Numbered from the stretch's first letter, positions 22,194-29,188 are shown. The stretch is DNA of 29,188 bases from Pelagibius sp050290145 (GCA_050290145.1 JBNKHC010000170.1:1-29188), one strand, 5' to 3'. Made by a program: numbers and translations. Notes: a model not told the origin generated them from the sequence alone.

Positions 22194-22991
22194 GGAAAAC
22201 TTCGCGGTGATGCCGCCGTCGACCAGCAGCCCGGTGCCGGTGATGTACCTGGCCTCGTCGGAGGCCAGGAACAGCGCGGCATGGGCGACGTCCCAGGCAT
22301 CGCCCATCTTGCCGGTCGGGCACTGGGCGTCGCGCTTGCGGATCATCTCGTCGACATCGCCCTGGGCATAGGCCTCCTTCAGGGGCTCGACGATCATCGG
22401 CGTGTTCATCAGCCCCGGCAGCACGGCGTTGGCGCGGATGCCTTCCCGGGCGTACTGCAGCGCGACCGAGCGGGTGAAGGGCAGCACCGCGCCCTTGCTG
22501 GCCGAATAGGAAATATAGGCCACGCCGGTGTCGCGGATACCGGCGATGGAGGCGATGTTGACGATGGCGCCGCCGCCCTGGCGCTGCATCACCGGCAGCA
22601 CGTGCTTGCAGGTGAGGAACATGGACTTGAGGTTCACGTCGATGACCCGGTCCCAGCTCTCCTCGCTGGTCTCCACCGGGCCGCCGACCTCCAGGATGCC
22701 GACGTTGTTGTCCAGCACGTCGATACGGCCGAAGATTTCCAGGCAGCGCGCCACCATGGCCTCGACCTCGCCCGCCACGGCGACGTCGGCGCGGCAGGCT
22801 TCCGCCGTGCCGCCCTCACCGCGGATGATTTCCACGGTTTCCTCCGCCGCGGCCAGGTTGATGTCGACGCAGAAGACCCGGGCGCCCTCGCGGGCGAAGA
22901 GCACGGCCGTCGCCTTGCCGTTGCCCCAGCCGGGCCCGGATGAACCCGCGCCCACCACCATCGCCACCTTGCCCTCGAGACGTCCAGCCAT
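22191..22991 (-). CDS. SDR-family NAD(H)-dependent dehydrogenase
   Basis: A 266-residue classical-type SDR. The glycine motif is expanded (GAGSSGPGWGNG, 14-25). Asp43 (CVDIN) ends the second strand and favours NAD+. The structural motif is NNVG (95-98) instead of NNAG. The catalytic Ser148, Tyr162 and Lys166 lie in IASIAG and YSASK. The end, ITGTGLLVDGGIT, is standard. The WGNG insertion and NNVG variant place it in a group often annotated as 3-oxoacyl-ACP reductase or glucose dehydrogenase-like without proof. GGGAGA precedes the start by ten bases. It ends inside a large palindrome shared with the convergent TerC gene. Confidence 0.93.
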   Translation of the reverse strand: MAGRLEGKVAMVVGAGSSGPGWGNGKATAVLFAREGARVFCVDINLAAAEETVEIIRGEGGTAEACRADVAVAGEVEAMVARCLEIFGRIDVLDNNVGILEVGGPVETSEESWDRVIDVNLKSMFLTCKHVLPVMQRQGGGAIVNIASIAGIRDTGVAYISYSASKGAVLPFTRSVALQYAREGIRANAVLPGLMNTPMIVEPLKEAYAQGDVDEMIRKRDAQCPTGKMGDAWDVAHAALFLASDEARYITGTGLLVDGGITAKFS

Positions 22992-23111
22992 GGCTTCTCA
23001 TCTCCCAGCTTTGACCTAGGGTCTCCTTCATAGAAGAAGACGGCGTCACTTAGAAGCCGGGATCGGAAAAGACGGTATCTTCGGAAGCAACCGGCGGGGC
23101 CGGAAGGCTGC

Positions 23112-23155
23112 CCCGCGGACCGCATCCAGGGGTGGATGAGGCTGCGGTCCGCGGG
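23112..23155 (-). terminator. Long stem-loop downstream of the small exported protein gene
   Basis: CCCGCGGACCGCA (23112-23124) and TGCGGTCCGCGGG (23143-23155) form a perfect 13-bp stem. CATCCA-GGGG-TGGATG can extend it internally. There is no T-tract on either side. It sits between two leftward genes, 72 bases after the stop of the upstream one. It may act as terminator, RNA stabiliser or interspersed repeat. Confidence 0.55.
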
Positions 23156-23226
23156 ACGAATGACGGACTGGGTGGAGGGGTGGGAGAGCCCTGTCAGCCC
23201 GTCATCTTTGCGTCACACCCAGGGGC

Positions 23227-23649
23227 TCAGCCCTGGATGCGGAAATAGGTGCAGCGGTACTGGATGCGGAAGCGGCCATCGTCGGCATTGATGATCTGCT
23301 TGGCCACTTCCACGCCGACGGTATAGCCGGGGCCCGGGTCCGGACACTCGATGACCGGCGACTGGCAGGTCATCCGCGAAAGATGGCCCCAGGTATCGTG
23401 CTTCAGCTCCACCTGGCTCCAGCCCGGCAGGCAGGCGGTCGGCGCCGCCTTGAAGCCGCCCGGCGCCGCGGGAACCGCGGGCTGTGCCTGGGGGTTCACC
23501 GGCTGGTTGTCGGGGTTGGCGGTATCGGGCTTCGGCGCCAGGGCGCCGCTGCGCGGCTGCACCTGGATCTGGGCGTCGGCCGCCTGGCCGAGGGCGCTGC
23601 CCAGCGCGAGGACGGCAGCCATGGCGAAAAGCGCGAATTTGCGATTCAT
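23227..23649 (-). CDS. Small exported protein with four cysteines, unknown
   Basis: A 140-residue protein with a Sec signal (MNRKFALFAMAAVLALGSALGQAADA, cut near 26). A Pro/Gln/Ala-rich linker follows (about 30-65), then a compact C-terminal domain with four cysteines: ACLPGW, MTCQS, IECPD and YRCTYF. These probably form two disulfides in the periplasm. I do not recognise the family. AGGAGG lies seven bases before the ATG. Downstream (leftwards) is a strong hairpin; upstream lies another inverted repeat and the globin gene on the same strand. Confidence 0.8.
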   Translation of the reverse strand: MNRKFALFAMAAVLALGSALGQAADAQIQVQPRSGALAPKPDTANPDNQPVNPQAQPAVPAAPGGFKAAPTACLPGWSQVELKHDTWGHLSRMTCQSPVIECPDPGPGYTVGVEVAKQIINADDGRFRIQYRCTYFRIQG

Positions 23650-23662
23650 CCTTGCCTCCTGA

Positions 23663-23704
23663 AGACAGGGTCGAAAACGGCAGATGCCGCCTGTTCCCCT
23701 GTCT
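23663..23704 (-). promoter_or_regulatory. Inverted repeat upstream of the small exported protein gene
   Basis: AGACAGGG (23663-23670) and CCCTGTCT (23697-23704) are perfect complements. Between them CGGCA-GA-TGCCG forms a second small stem. The element lies just before the ribosome site of the leftward gene and about 80 bases beyond the globin stop. It could be an operator, a leader structure or a terminator for the globin gene. Confidence 0.4.
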
Positions 23705-23784
23705 GTCGCGCCGGCCCCCGGATCGGTTCAAAAAATCTTCGCCGCCATCCGCGGTCCCGACTCCCGCTCCGGGCGCTCCCGGGG

Positions 23785-24222
23785 TCATCGCAGCCCGGCG
23801 GGAACGCTGTGGCTGTAGGCGCTGCGGATCATCACCTCGGAGATATCACCGTAGGCCTTGAGCCAGGCCGCCCGGACGGCGGGCGTGTAGTCGTCCTCCA
23901 GAATCTCCGCCAGCATCCGCAGCAGGGCCTCGCCCAGCGGGGGGTAGTGCTCCGGGCGCACCCCATAGGCGACGTGGCGCAGCGCCAAGTCCTCCAGGAC
24001 CGGCAGCAGGCCCTCGAAGTTCTGGAGTTCGGCAACGATGATGCCCAGCTTGCTGATGAACTGGGCGCCTTGAAGCTCCATGTCGTTGAGGAAAAGCTCG
24101 CGCGTCTGGGGAGCGATCTCGAAGAGATGCGCGTAGAAGCGGTCCGCCGCTTCCTGGCTGTTCTCGGCCACCTTGCGGAAACCGAGCTGAACCAGCTCCC
24201 TTTCCTCGCTGCTCAGGCCCAT
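23785..24222 (-). CDS. Single-domain bacterial globin
   Basis: A 145-residue protein with a globin fold and no reductase domain. The proximal heme ligand is His83 in LRHVAYGVRPEHYPPLG, which matches the F-helix signature of Vitreoscilla-type and flavohemoglobin globins. AWLKAYGDISEVM is the H helix. The A-B region is FRKVAENSQEAADRFYAHLF. Likely roles are oxygen delivery or nitric oxide detoxification, but single-domain globins need an outside reductase. The start at 24222 has AGGGAGAGAGG just upstream; a much longer open frame continues upstream but is only a shadow of the LysR gene. It is divergent from that LysR gene, which may control it. Confidence 0.9.
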   Translation of the reverse strand: MGLSSEERELVQLGFRKVAENSQEAADRFYAHLFEIAPQTRELFLNDMELQGAQFISKLGIIVAELQNFEGLLPVLEDLALRHVAYGVRPEHYPPLGEALLRMLAEILEDDYTPAVRAAWLKAYGDISEVMIRSAYSHSVPAGLR

Positions 24223-24307
24223 CGGCGGCCTCTCTCCCTGGCTGCAACCGCTGCGGCGCCGTGGCAAGCGACAGCTCGCCACAGCGTCGTGAAAGGGATA
24301 CAGAGAC

Positions 24308-24354
24308 AAGCTGCGGACTTGAACCCGTGAAACCGCACAAGGAGAATGCAGCTT
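24308..24354. promoter_or_regulatory. Inverted repeat between globin and LysR genes
   Basis: AAGCTGC (24308-24314) and GCAGCTT (24348-24354) are perfect complements 33 bases apart, and GTGGC/GCCAC arms lie near 24260-24281. The 156-bp divergent gap is where an autoregulating LysR protein would bind. No clear -10/-35 pair is seen. Confidence 0.35.
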
Positions 24355-24378
24355 CGCATGTTCCCCTGGAGGCCGCAG

Positions 24379-25233
24379 ATGGACTGGGACAACCTGAAGG
24401 TGGCGCTGGCCATCAGCCGCATGGGCTCGCTGACCCAGGCGGCCCATTCGCTGGGGATCGACCAGTCTACCGCCGGCCGGCGGCTTTCGGCCCTGGAGGC
24501 GGACCTGGGGGTCATCCTCTTCGTGCGCTCGAAGACCGGATTCGCCCTCACCGACGCCGGCGAGGCGGCCATCAAACAGGCCGTCGAGGTGGAACGCAGC
24601 GTCGACCGTCTGAGGGACGCGGTGACCCCGGCCGAGGAAGGCCCGGTCGGCGTCGTGCGCCTGCTGGGCAATGCCTGGACGCTGGACCGCCTGGCGCGGA
24701 CCGTCATGGCGCCCTTCCTGGCGGCCAACCCGCGCCTCGACCTGCGCATCATGACCCTCACCCCGCGCACCCGCACCCGCGGCGAGGCCACCCTGTCGCT
24801 GTGGTTCGAGGTCGAGCCCAAGGAAAGCGAGTTCGCCATCAAGCTCGGCGAGGTGCCCTATGCGGTCTACTGCGCGCGCGACAAGGATCCGGACGAGCTG
24901 GGCTGGGTCGCCTTCCACGACGAGGACGCCATGCGGCCCTCCATCGCCCGGGCCCACAAGAAACTGCGCAGCCGCGGGGAGAAGGTCCGTGTGACCTCCA
25001 CCGACGCCGGCATCATGCTCTCCGCCGTGCGCGAGGGCATCGGCAAGGGTCTGCTGCCCATGTGCCTGGCCGCGGACGACGAAAAGCTGGTACGAGTCCA
25101 GGAGGGCGAGCCCGACTTCGTGCGCAGCCTGCACCTCCACGCCCACCCCGACACGGTGGAGTCGCAGCGCATCCAGGCCACCATCCGCTGGCTGCGCGAG
25201 AACTTCAAAGCCGCCTTCCAGCCCCCCTTATGA
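24379..25233 (+). CDS. LysR-family transcriptional regulator
   Basis: A 284-residue regulator. The N-terminal winged helix-turn-helix is WDNLKVALAISRMGSLTQAA, then LGIDQSTAGRRLSALEADLG and FVRSKTGFALTDAG. The effector domain is less typical and shorter than usual: PVGVVRLLGNAWTLDRLART opens it and EGIGKGLLPMCLA near the end is the LysR stretch that lines the second lobe. GGAGG lies seven bases before ATG 24379, which is better than the longer frame from 24346. The divergent globin gene is the obvious candidate target. The gene ends at a hairpin. Confidence 0.9.
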   Translation: MDWDNLKVALAISRMGSLTQAAHSLGIDQSTAGRRLSALEADLGVILFVRSKTGFALTDAGEAAIKQAVEVERSVDRLRDAVTPAEEGPVGVVRLLGNAWTLDRLARTVMAPFLAANPRLDLRIMTLTPRTRTRGEATLSLWFEVEPKESEFAIKLGEVPYAVYCARDKDPDELGWVAFHDEDAMRPSIARAHKKLRSRGEKVRVTSTDAGIMLSAVREGIGKGLLPMCLAADDEKLVRVQEGEPDFVRSLHLHAHPDTVESQRIQATIRWLRENFKAAFQPPL

Positions 25234-25249
25234 GGCGCTTCCGCGCCTC
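25232..25249 (+). terminator. Hairpin at the LysR stop codon
   Basis: GAGGCGC-TTCC-GCGCCTC is a perfect seven-base-pair stem with a four-base loop. It starts within the TGA stop and is followed by CCCTTTCTC, a pyrimidine-rich but imperfect tail. Confidence 0.6.
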
Positions 25250-25322
25250 CCCTTTCTCGCCTCAAACTTGCTTCCCGGGGGGCGCTTGGGGCACAAGGGA
25301 GGCCTGCCAGTCCCCGGTTTAA

Positions 25323-25409
25323 GCCCGCTTGATGGAATTGGTAGACATACGAGACTTAAAATCTCGGGGCCGCAAGGCCGTGCCGGTTCGAGTCCGGCAG
25401 CGGGCACCA
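25323..25409 (+). tRNA. tRNA-Leu, anticodon UAA
   Basis: An 87-base class II tRNA with CCA encoded. The acceptor stem is GCCCGCT (25323-25329) with AGCGGGC (25399-25405), discriminator A, then CCA. The anticodon stem CGAGA/TCTCG encloses the loop CTTAAAA, giving anticodon TAA at 25357-25359, which reads UUA. The long variable arm GGGCCGCAAGGCC and the T-loop GGTTCGAGTCC fit leucine. UUA is rare in this high-GC genome, so this tRNA matters for the few AT-rich genes. Confidence 0.97.
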
Positions 25410-25468
25410 TCGCTGGCTTTAGCCTCGCGGCACGCACGCGATAAGCGCAATTTCGCGGCTTGGGGAAT

Positions 25469-25508
25469 AAAACCGCGGGTTTTGTGTTATTCTAAAAGGC
25501 GGTTTTTT
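25469..25508 (+). terminator. Intrinsic terminator after tRNA-Leu
   Basis: AAAACCGC (25469-25476) pairs with GCGGTTTT (25499-25506), and TTTT/AAAA inside the loop can add pairs. Six T residues (25503-25508) end the stem. It lies 60 bases beyond the tRNA and only 15 bases before the lipoprotein start codon, so it could also attenuate that gene. TATTCT at 25488-25493 inside the loop might be a -10 for the lipoprotein, with no clear -35. Confidence 0.7.
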
Positions 25509-25523
25509 AGCAGAGGGACAAAG

Positions 25524-25754
25524 ATGAAGAAGATCACCACAATTGGGCTGCTCCTGGGTTCCCTGCTCCTGCTGAGCGGCTGCGCCTACGCGGTGGGCGG
25601 CGCGCTGGGCGCCGGCGGCACGGCCACGGGCTACGAAGTTCACCTCAACAACGAGCGCGACCGCGTCGAGAAGCTCTACAAGGACGGCAAGATCGACAAG
25701 CGGGAGTACGACATCCGCGTCGACCAGATCAAGCGCGACTCCGCCGTTCAGTAA
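25524..25754 (+). CDS. Small lipoprotein with SHOCT-like tail
   Basis: A 76-residue protein with a lipoprotein signal peptide: MKKITTIGLLLGSLLLLSGC, lipobox LSGC with Cys20 as the lipidation site. A short Gly/Ala stretch (GGALGAGGTATG) follows and could insert or flank the membrane. The tail RVEKLYKDGKIDKREYDIRV resembles the SHOCT motif, a short helical pair (L-x-x-G-x-I-x-x-x-E-Y) found at protein ends. AGAGGG precedes the start. No partner gene is evident. Function is unknown. Confidence 0.8.
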   Translation: MKKITTIGLLLGSLLLLSGCAYAVGGALGAGGTATGYEVHLNNERDRVEKLYKDGKIDKREYDIRVDQIKRDSAVQ

Positions 25755-25847
25755 GCCGCCCGGCTTCTCCTCAAACCCGCGCCTGCGCGCCCGGCAGGTC
25801 TCGCCCGCCGGCCGGTGTGGTGCGTCCGGCTGCCCCGTTCCCTTGCC

Positions 25848-26207
25848 CTACGACTTGGCGATAAACAGCACCGCGTGGGCGGTGATCAGGCTGGTGATGA
25901 GGCTGGCCCCCATGATCGGCAGATAGACGATGGCGTGCCAGGGATCGCTGAAGTCGATGACGAAGAACAGCGCGACGACCACCACGGCCGCCAGAGTGAC
26001 CTGGAGCCAGACCGTGCCATAGCCCGGCGACAGAGCCGAGACCAGCCAACCGTAGCTGATCACCGTCGCCACCAGCAGCACGACGATGGCCCCGTAGGTC
26101 GCGTAATAGCCCGAGTTGTAGACCGAGCCGGGGATCAGCCAGAACAGGGCGCCGGCCAGCAGGTGCAGAGGCACGATCGCGTAGCCGGCAGAGGATGGCA
26201 GGGTCAC
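25848..26207 (-). CDS. Four-helix integral membrane protein, unknown
   Basis: A 119-residue protein with four hydrophobic segments (about 8-26, 35-57, 65-85 and 95-116). Short polar loops such as PGSVYNSGYYATYG and DFSDPWHAIVYLP lie between them. I do not recognise the family. The start is GTG at 26207 with AAGGA nine bases upstream. It follows the large exported protein gene on the same strand with a 47-base gap, so it may be its operon partner. It is convergent with the lipoprotein gene, 93 bases away. Confidence 0.75.
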   Translation of the reverse strand: MTLPSSAGYAIVPLHLLAGALFWLIPGSVYNSGYYATYGAIVVLLVATVISYGWLVSALSPGYGTVWLQVTLAAVVVVALFFVIDFSDPWHAIVYLPIMGASLITSLITAHAVLFIAKS

Positions 26208-26254
26208 GGCGAGGCATCCTTCCCTTGTTTCCGCTCGCGGCAGCGCGGTGACCG

Positions 26255-27751
26255 TCAGTCGAACGTACGGGGCTGGAGCCGCCGCGGCGGGGCCGCCTGG
26301 GGCAGCGCCCGCAGCCGCGGGCCCGCCGTCGCGCCGGACTGCTGCGGATCACGGTTTTCTGTCGTCAGGCCGCCGGGGCGGACCTGCACGGCCGGGTTCA
26401 GCTTCGGTCGCTTGCATTCGATGAAGTGCAGCCGCTTGGGCACGGAGGCGATGACCTTGTTGTCCGCGTTGGTCACATTGAAGCCGAACTCGCGCGCCTG
26501 GGCCAGCAGCCCGTTGGGGGCGGCAGGCAGCGGGATGTCGTCCCAGTCCAGCGCCGCCTCGGCGCCCAGCAGCACCTTCTGGCCGTGGGTGATGCTGTAG
26601 TCGCGCAGCGGCGAGAGGTAGTTCCGGCCGAAGAACACGGCCTTGCCCGAGAAGTTGCCGCGCCCCTGGAGAACGCCGATCAGCTTCACGACCTGCGGGC
26701 AGATGAAACCCTGCACCATGACCTCGCCCTGCGGCACCGCCGAAAGGGTCACCAGCGGCGGGTCGTTGGCGGCGATGGTGTCGGGTCCGCCTTCGACGCA
26801 ATCCATGACGTAGCTGGCCAGCTCCGACTGGAACTCGTGGCTGGTGCCCACCATGCGCACGGCGCCGATCTCCTTCCACTCGGTGTTGGGAATGTCGTAC
26901 CAGTGGCTGAAGGTTGCGGTCTTGTTGTCGCCGGTGTTCACCGTCCACACCTGGCTCTGCTTGCCTTCCACGTTGGTGTAGCGGAAGGAGACATCGGCGT
27001 TCTTCTTGTCGGTGGTGATCCAGCCGTCGAGGCGGATCTTGCATGCGCCGTTCATGGTGGCGACGGCATAGACCGAAAGACCGTGGCCGACGACCTCTGC
27101 CGGCGACACCGTGAAGCTGCCGCTGGCCTGGGGAATACTGGCCCCCGCCCACTTCTGGCAGACCACGTCCACCTCTTCAGGGAAGGGAGCGGCAGCCTGA
27201 TCGAGCGCGAGGTTATCGGGGCCGGACATTTCGACCTGCCACGTCGCTTCCAGGCCGTAGGTGATCGTGCGGTCCTGCGCGAAGATCTGCGTATCGGTCA
27301 GCCCCTCCGCACGCAGGTCGTCGGCCAGCCGGTTGCAGCTGTCGACCACGGCAAGCTGCCAGGCCGACTTCGGCACGGCGAGCTGCACCTGGCGGTCGAC
27401 GGATTTGATGTGCTCGGACGAGGCATAGGTCTTGTGGTGCGCGAAGCCGGGGAAATCGAGGACAGCACCGGTCTCGCGCCGCATCTTGAGCCAGGCCGTC
27501 CATTCCTTGATCTCGCCCCAGACGCCGGCGTCGGCCTGCACGCGAACATCGGCAATGAGGTTGCCGAGGATCGGCACCTGGGTGTAGCTGGCGCCGTTGG
27601 AGCGCACAACGAGCTGCTTGGTGACCACCTTCGTGATCGTGATCTTTTCCCAGTCGGCGCGGGCGGCGTCGGGCAGCATAAGGGCTGCGCTCAGGGTAAC
27701 GGCAGCCAGGCTGCCGAGGGAAATGCGTGAGAGGCTCCGGTGCTGCGGCAT
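26255..27751 (-). CDS. Large exported protein with repeated Cys-bracketed domains, unknown
   Basis: A 498-residue protein with a signal peptide (MPQHRSLSRISLGSLAAVTLSAALM, cut near AARA|DW, about residue 33). The N-terminal half (WEKITITKVVTKQLVVRS onwards) is unlike anything I can name. Two copies of a beta-rich domain follow, each bounded by cysteines: about 235-316 (GACKIRLDGW to VMDCVEGG, divergent) and about 349-448 (FICPQVVKLIGVLQGRGNFSG to FIECKRP). The second is clearly related to two domains in the neighbouring gene. A Pro/Arg-rich tail (about 460-498) ends the protein. The start has AGGAGG eight bases upstream. Probably periplasmic or surface exposed. Confidence 0.8.
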   Translation of the reverse strand: MPQHRSLSRISLGSLAAVTLSAALMLPDAARADWEKITITKVVTKQLVVRSNGASYTQVPILGNLIADVRVQADAGVWGEIKEWTAWLKMRRETGAVLDFPGFAHHKTYASSEHIKSVDRQVQLAVPKSAWQLAVVDSCNRLADDLRAEGLTDTQIFAQDRTITYGLEATWQVEMSGPDNLALDQAAAPFPEEVDVVCQKWAGASIPQASGSFTVSPAEVVGHGLSVYAVATMNGACKIRLDGWITTDKKNADVSFRYTNVEGKQSQVWTVNTGDNKTATFSHWYDIPNTEWKEIGAVRMVGTSHEFQSELASYVMDCVEGGPDTIAANDPPLVTLSAVPQGEVMVQGFICPQVVKLIGVLQGRGNFSGKAVFFGRNYLSPLRDYSITHGQKVLLGAEAALDWDDIPLPAAPNGLLAQAREFGFNVTNADNKVIASVPKRLHFIECKRPKLNPAVQVRPGGLTTENRDPQQSGATAGPRLRALPQAAPPRRLQPRTFD

Positions 27752-27842
27752 GAGGTCCTCCTGGCTGGATGGCCGGAAAATGTTCCAACTGTCCTGTTCC
27801 CCGTGAGTCGCGCCGCTGCGCGGCAAGGTTCAACCGCCCCCC

Positions 27843-27858
27843 TTTCCGGCGCCGGAAA
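27843..27858. promoter_or_regulatory. Perfect 16-bp palindrome
   Basis: TTTCCGGCGCCGGAAA lies between the two large leftward genes, right after the terminator at 27867-27894. Flanking C6 and G7 runs could extend the stem. It sits ~90 bases upstream of the downstream gene's start and so could be an operator or a second hairpin. Confidence 0.45.
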
Positions 27859-27866
27859 AAAGGAGG

Positions 27867-27894
27867 GGGGGTAGCCGCACCTGCCGCTACCCCC
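27867..27894 (-). terminator. Intrinsic terminator for the leftward repeat-domain gene
   Basis: On the minus strand GGGGGTAGC pairs perfectly with GCTACCCCC around a ten-base loop, followed by CCTCC and then TTTTTT. It lies 44 bases after the stop of the gene ending at 27938. A smaller hairpin, CGGGCG/CGCCCG (27908-27926), precedes it. Confidence 0.8.
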
Positions 27895-27930
27895 TTGGCG
27901 ACTTCAGCGGGCGTTTCGACCGCCCGCCGC

Positions 27931-27952
27931 GGCGCCCTTAGTTCAGGGCGCC
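27931..27952 (-). promoter_or_regulatory. Hairpin with the stop codon in its loop
   Basis: GGCGCCC (27931-27937) and GGGCGCC (27946-27952) are perfect complements. The eight-base loop contains the TAA stop of the leftward gene. With the two hairpins just downstream it makes a triple stem-loop transcript end. Confidence 0.5.
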
Positions 27953-29188
27953 GGGCACGATCACGATCGTGGCCTTGGGCTGGGTCGGCGCGGTCTTGTC
28001 CTGCTTGGCGCCGATCAGCGGGATGCGGAAGTCGGAAGTTTCGCAGGCCGCGGGCCCCTGCCCCAGCGGGCAGACCTGCAGACGCCAGCTGCGACCGCCG
28101 GTCAGGGCCGCCAGCGGGAAGCTGGCGTTCGCGCCCTTCATCTGCTTGGGCAGCTGTGCCGAGCTGACCTGCGTGGCCTTGCCGCCGGACTTGCGGAAGA
28201 AGGTCAGCTTGTAGGTCGTCGTCGGCTTGCCGCCCGACAGGCGGATCTCGCCCTTACGCACCGTGCCCTTGGGCGCCATGATGGCGAGCTGCAGGGCCTG
28301 GGGCTGGACCAGCACGCCGGTGGCGACCTGCTGAGAGCTCTGGCTCGGCTTTTCCCCGCCGGTCAGACCGCCGGCGCCGGCAATGCCCGTCGTCGAGACC
28401 TTCTGGCAGGCGAAGTCCTCGGACTTCTTCACCGTCTTCACCACGTAGTTATGCTCGTTGGCGAACTTCAGGGTGAATTCCAGCGTCTGCTCGGTCTGCG
28501 TCGCCGCATTCCAGGAGAGCTCGTAGTCGGCGTCGTAGTTGTGGCCCCAGTTAGCCTCCAGCTCGACATCGTGCTCCTTGATGAAGGTGTCGCCGACATA
28601 GAGCACGGCCGTACCGCTCAGCGGCTGGTCGTCGCTCATCACGTTGCCGTGCAGACGCACCTTCTCCGGGCAGATCCAGCCGGGCAGCTTCTTCTGGCCC
28701 AGGGTGGACAGCGACAGGGTCACGGACTTCGGCAGGTTGTCGTTGCTGGCAATGCCGCCGGGCGCGTTGTCGAACTGGGCGTTCACCTCCGGCTTCTTGC
28801 ACTCGAAGCTCCAGGACTTCTCGACATGGTCGACCAGGTCGCCGACGCCGTTGCTGACGTTCATGAGGTAGTGAACGCTCTGCTGGCCGGTCTGGTTACC
28901 CTCCCAGGACAGATCGTGCTCGGCCTGGAGGATGATGGTCTTGCCGTCTTCGGCCTCGTACTGGCGCAGCGCCTTCAGCTTGCCGTCGGCGAAGAAAGCG
29001 ACGGCGCCGGAAACATCGCCACGACCCTCGAGAACGCCCCAGATCTTGGCCTTGGCCGGGCAGATGCGGCCGCGGTGCATGACGTTGTCGGCGGTGGCAT
29101 AGGCCTCCACGGCCACGGCCTTGGGCGGCAGGACGGTCTTGATGTCGTCGACCGGCTCGCTGCACTGGGTCTCGAAGCTCGCCCAGTT
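27938..29188 (-). CDS. Repeat-domain protein, paralogue of the 26255-27751 product (5' end outside window)
   Basis: The last 416 codons of a gene that runs off the window's right edge. It contains a partial Cys-bracketed domain at the edge (ending SFETQCSEP), then two whole ones: RICPAKAKIWGVLEGRGDVSG to WSFECKKP (about 29070-28800) and WICPEKVRLHGNV to DFACQKV (about 28677-28405). A linker rich in Gly/Ser/Gln follows, then a beta-type C-terminal domain with CPLGQGPAACET, where two cysteines could pair. The shared ICP...GRG..SG and F-x-C-K-P landmarks tie it to the next gene downstream. Signal peptide and start are not visible. Function is unknown; probably an exported multi-domain binding protein. 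Confidence 0.85.
   Translation of the reverse strand, partial: NWASFETQCSEPVDDIKTVLPPKAVAVEAYATADNVMHRGRICPAKAKIWGVLEGRGDVSGAVAFFADGKLKALRQYEAEDGKTIILQAEHDLSWEGNQTGQQSVHYLMNVSNGVGDLVDHVEKSWSFECKKPEVNAQFDNAPGGIASNDNLPKSVTLSLSTLGQKKLPGWICPEKVRLHGNVMSDDQPLSGTAVLYVGDTFIKEHDVELEANWGHNYDADYELSWNAATQTEQTLEFTLKFANEHNYVVKTVKKSEDFACQKVSTTGIAGAGGLTGGEKPSQSSQQVATGVLVQPQALQLAIMAPKGTVRKGEIRLSGGKPTTTYKLTFFRKSGGKATQVSSAQLPKQMKGANASFPLAALTGGRSWRLQVCPLGQGPAACETSDFRIPLIGAKQDKTAPTQPKATIVIVPGALN

Noticed and set aside
24223..25146. Long N-terminal extension of the globin gene
   Set aside because: The frame is open only because it lies antisense to the LysR gene; a ribosome site and the globin start lie at 24222.

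Overview
The window is high-GC chromosomal DNA from an alphaproteobacterium, most likely a Rhodospirillales/Kiloniellales-type marine or saline heterotroph. This is inferred from gene content and codon bias, not from a marker gene: a GcvA-type LysR beside a DUF1127 protein, long antisense open frames on high-GC codons, and large alphaproteobacterial-style palindromic intergenic repeats. No CRISPR array, transposase, integrase or rRNA was seen. One tRNA, tRNA-Leu(UAA), is present.

Layout. 1-3520 (+): the tail of a GtHNL-type cupin, a membrane adenylate/guanylate cyclase, a second, exported cupin of the same family, an exported cyclophilin-like protein and a short-chain dehydrogenase. 3520-8700: a GrdB-like Cys protein (-) facing away from a large multi-[4Fe-4S] protein (+), then a TauE/SafE-type exporter and an NlpC/P60 peptidase with SH3 domains. 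8700-13800: a soluble PAS histidine kinase and a small membrane protein (both -), moaA (+), a GNAT acetyltransferase and an exported unknown protein (both -), and nadK (+).

13790-14414 is the most unusual part. A segment of about 0.6 kb, visibly AT-richer than its surroundings, carries one three-helix membrane protein gene. It is bracketed by an 18-bp direct repeat (17/18 identical), and the left copy is exactly the 3' end of nadK including its stop codon. This looks like a minimal integrated element that duplicated the end of nadK and left the gene intact.

14550-19910: a DUF1127 protein (-) divergent from a GcvA-like LysR regulator, followed by a tight operon of an ArgE-type M20 deacetylase, a HAD hydrolase, an AstE/ASPA-like zinc amidohydrolase and an AbrB-type membrane protein. 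Together these suggest N-acyl amino acid or related amide catabolism. 20040-22200: a small membrane protein, zntB (-), divergent from a TerC-family protein. The TerC gene ends at two large related palindromes shared with a convergent short-chain dehydrogenase gene.

22190-29188: that dehydrogenase, a small exported Cys protein and a single-domain globin (all -), a LysR regulator divergent from the globin, tRNA-Leu with a T-tailed terminator, a SHOCT-like lipoprotein, a four-helix membrane protein, and two large exported proteins (-) that share a repeated Cys-bracketed domain I do not recognise. The upstream one runs off the window end. Several strong hairpins mark gene ends in this region.
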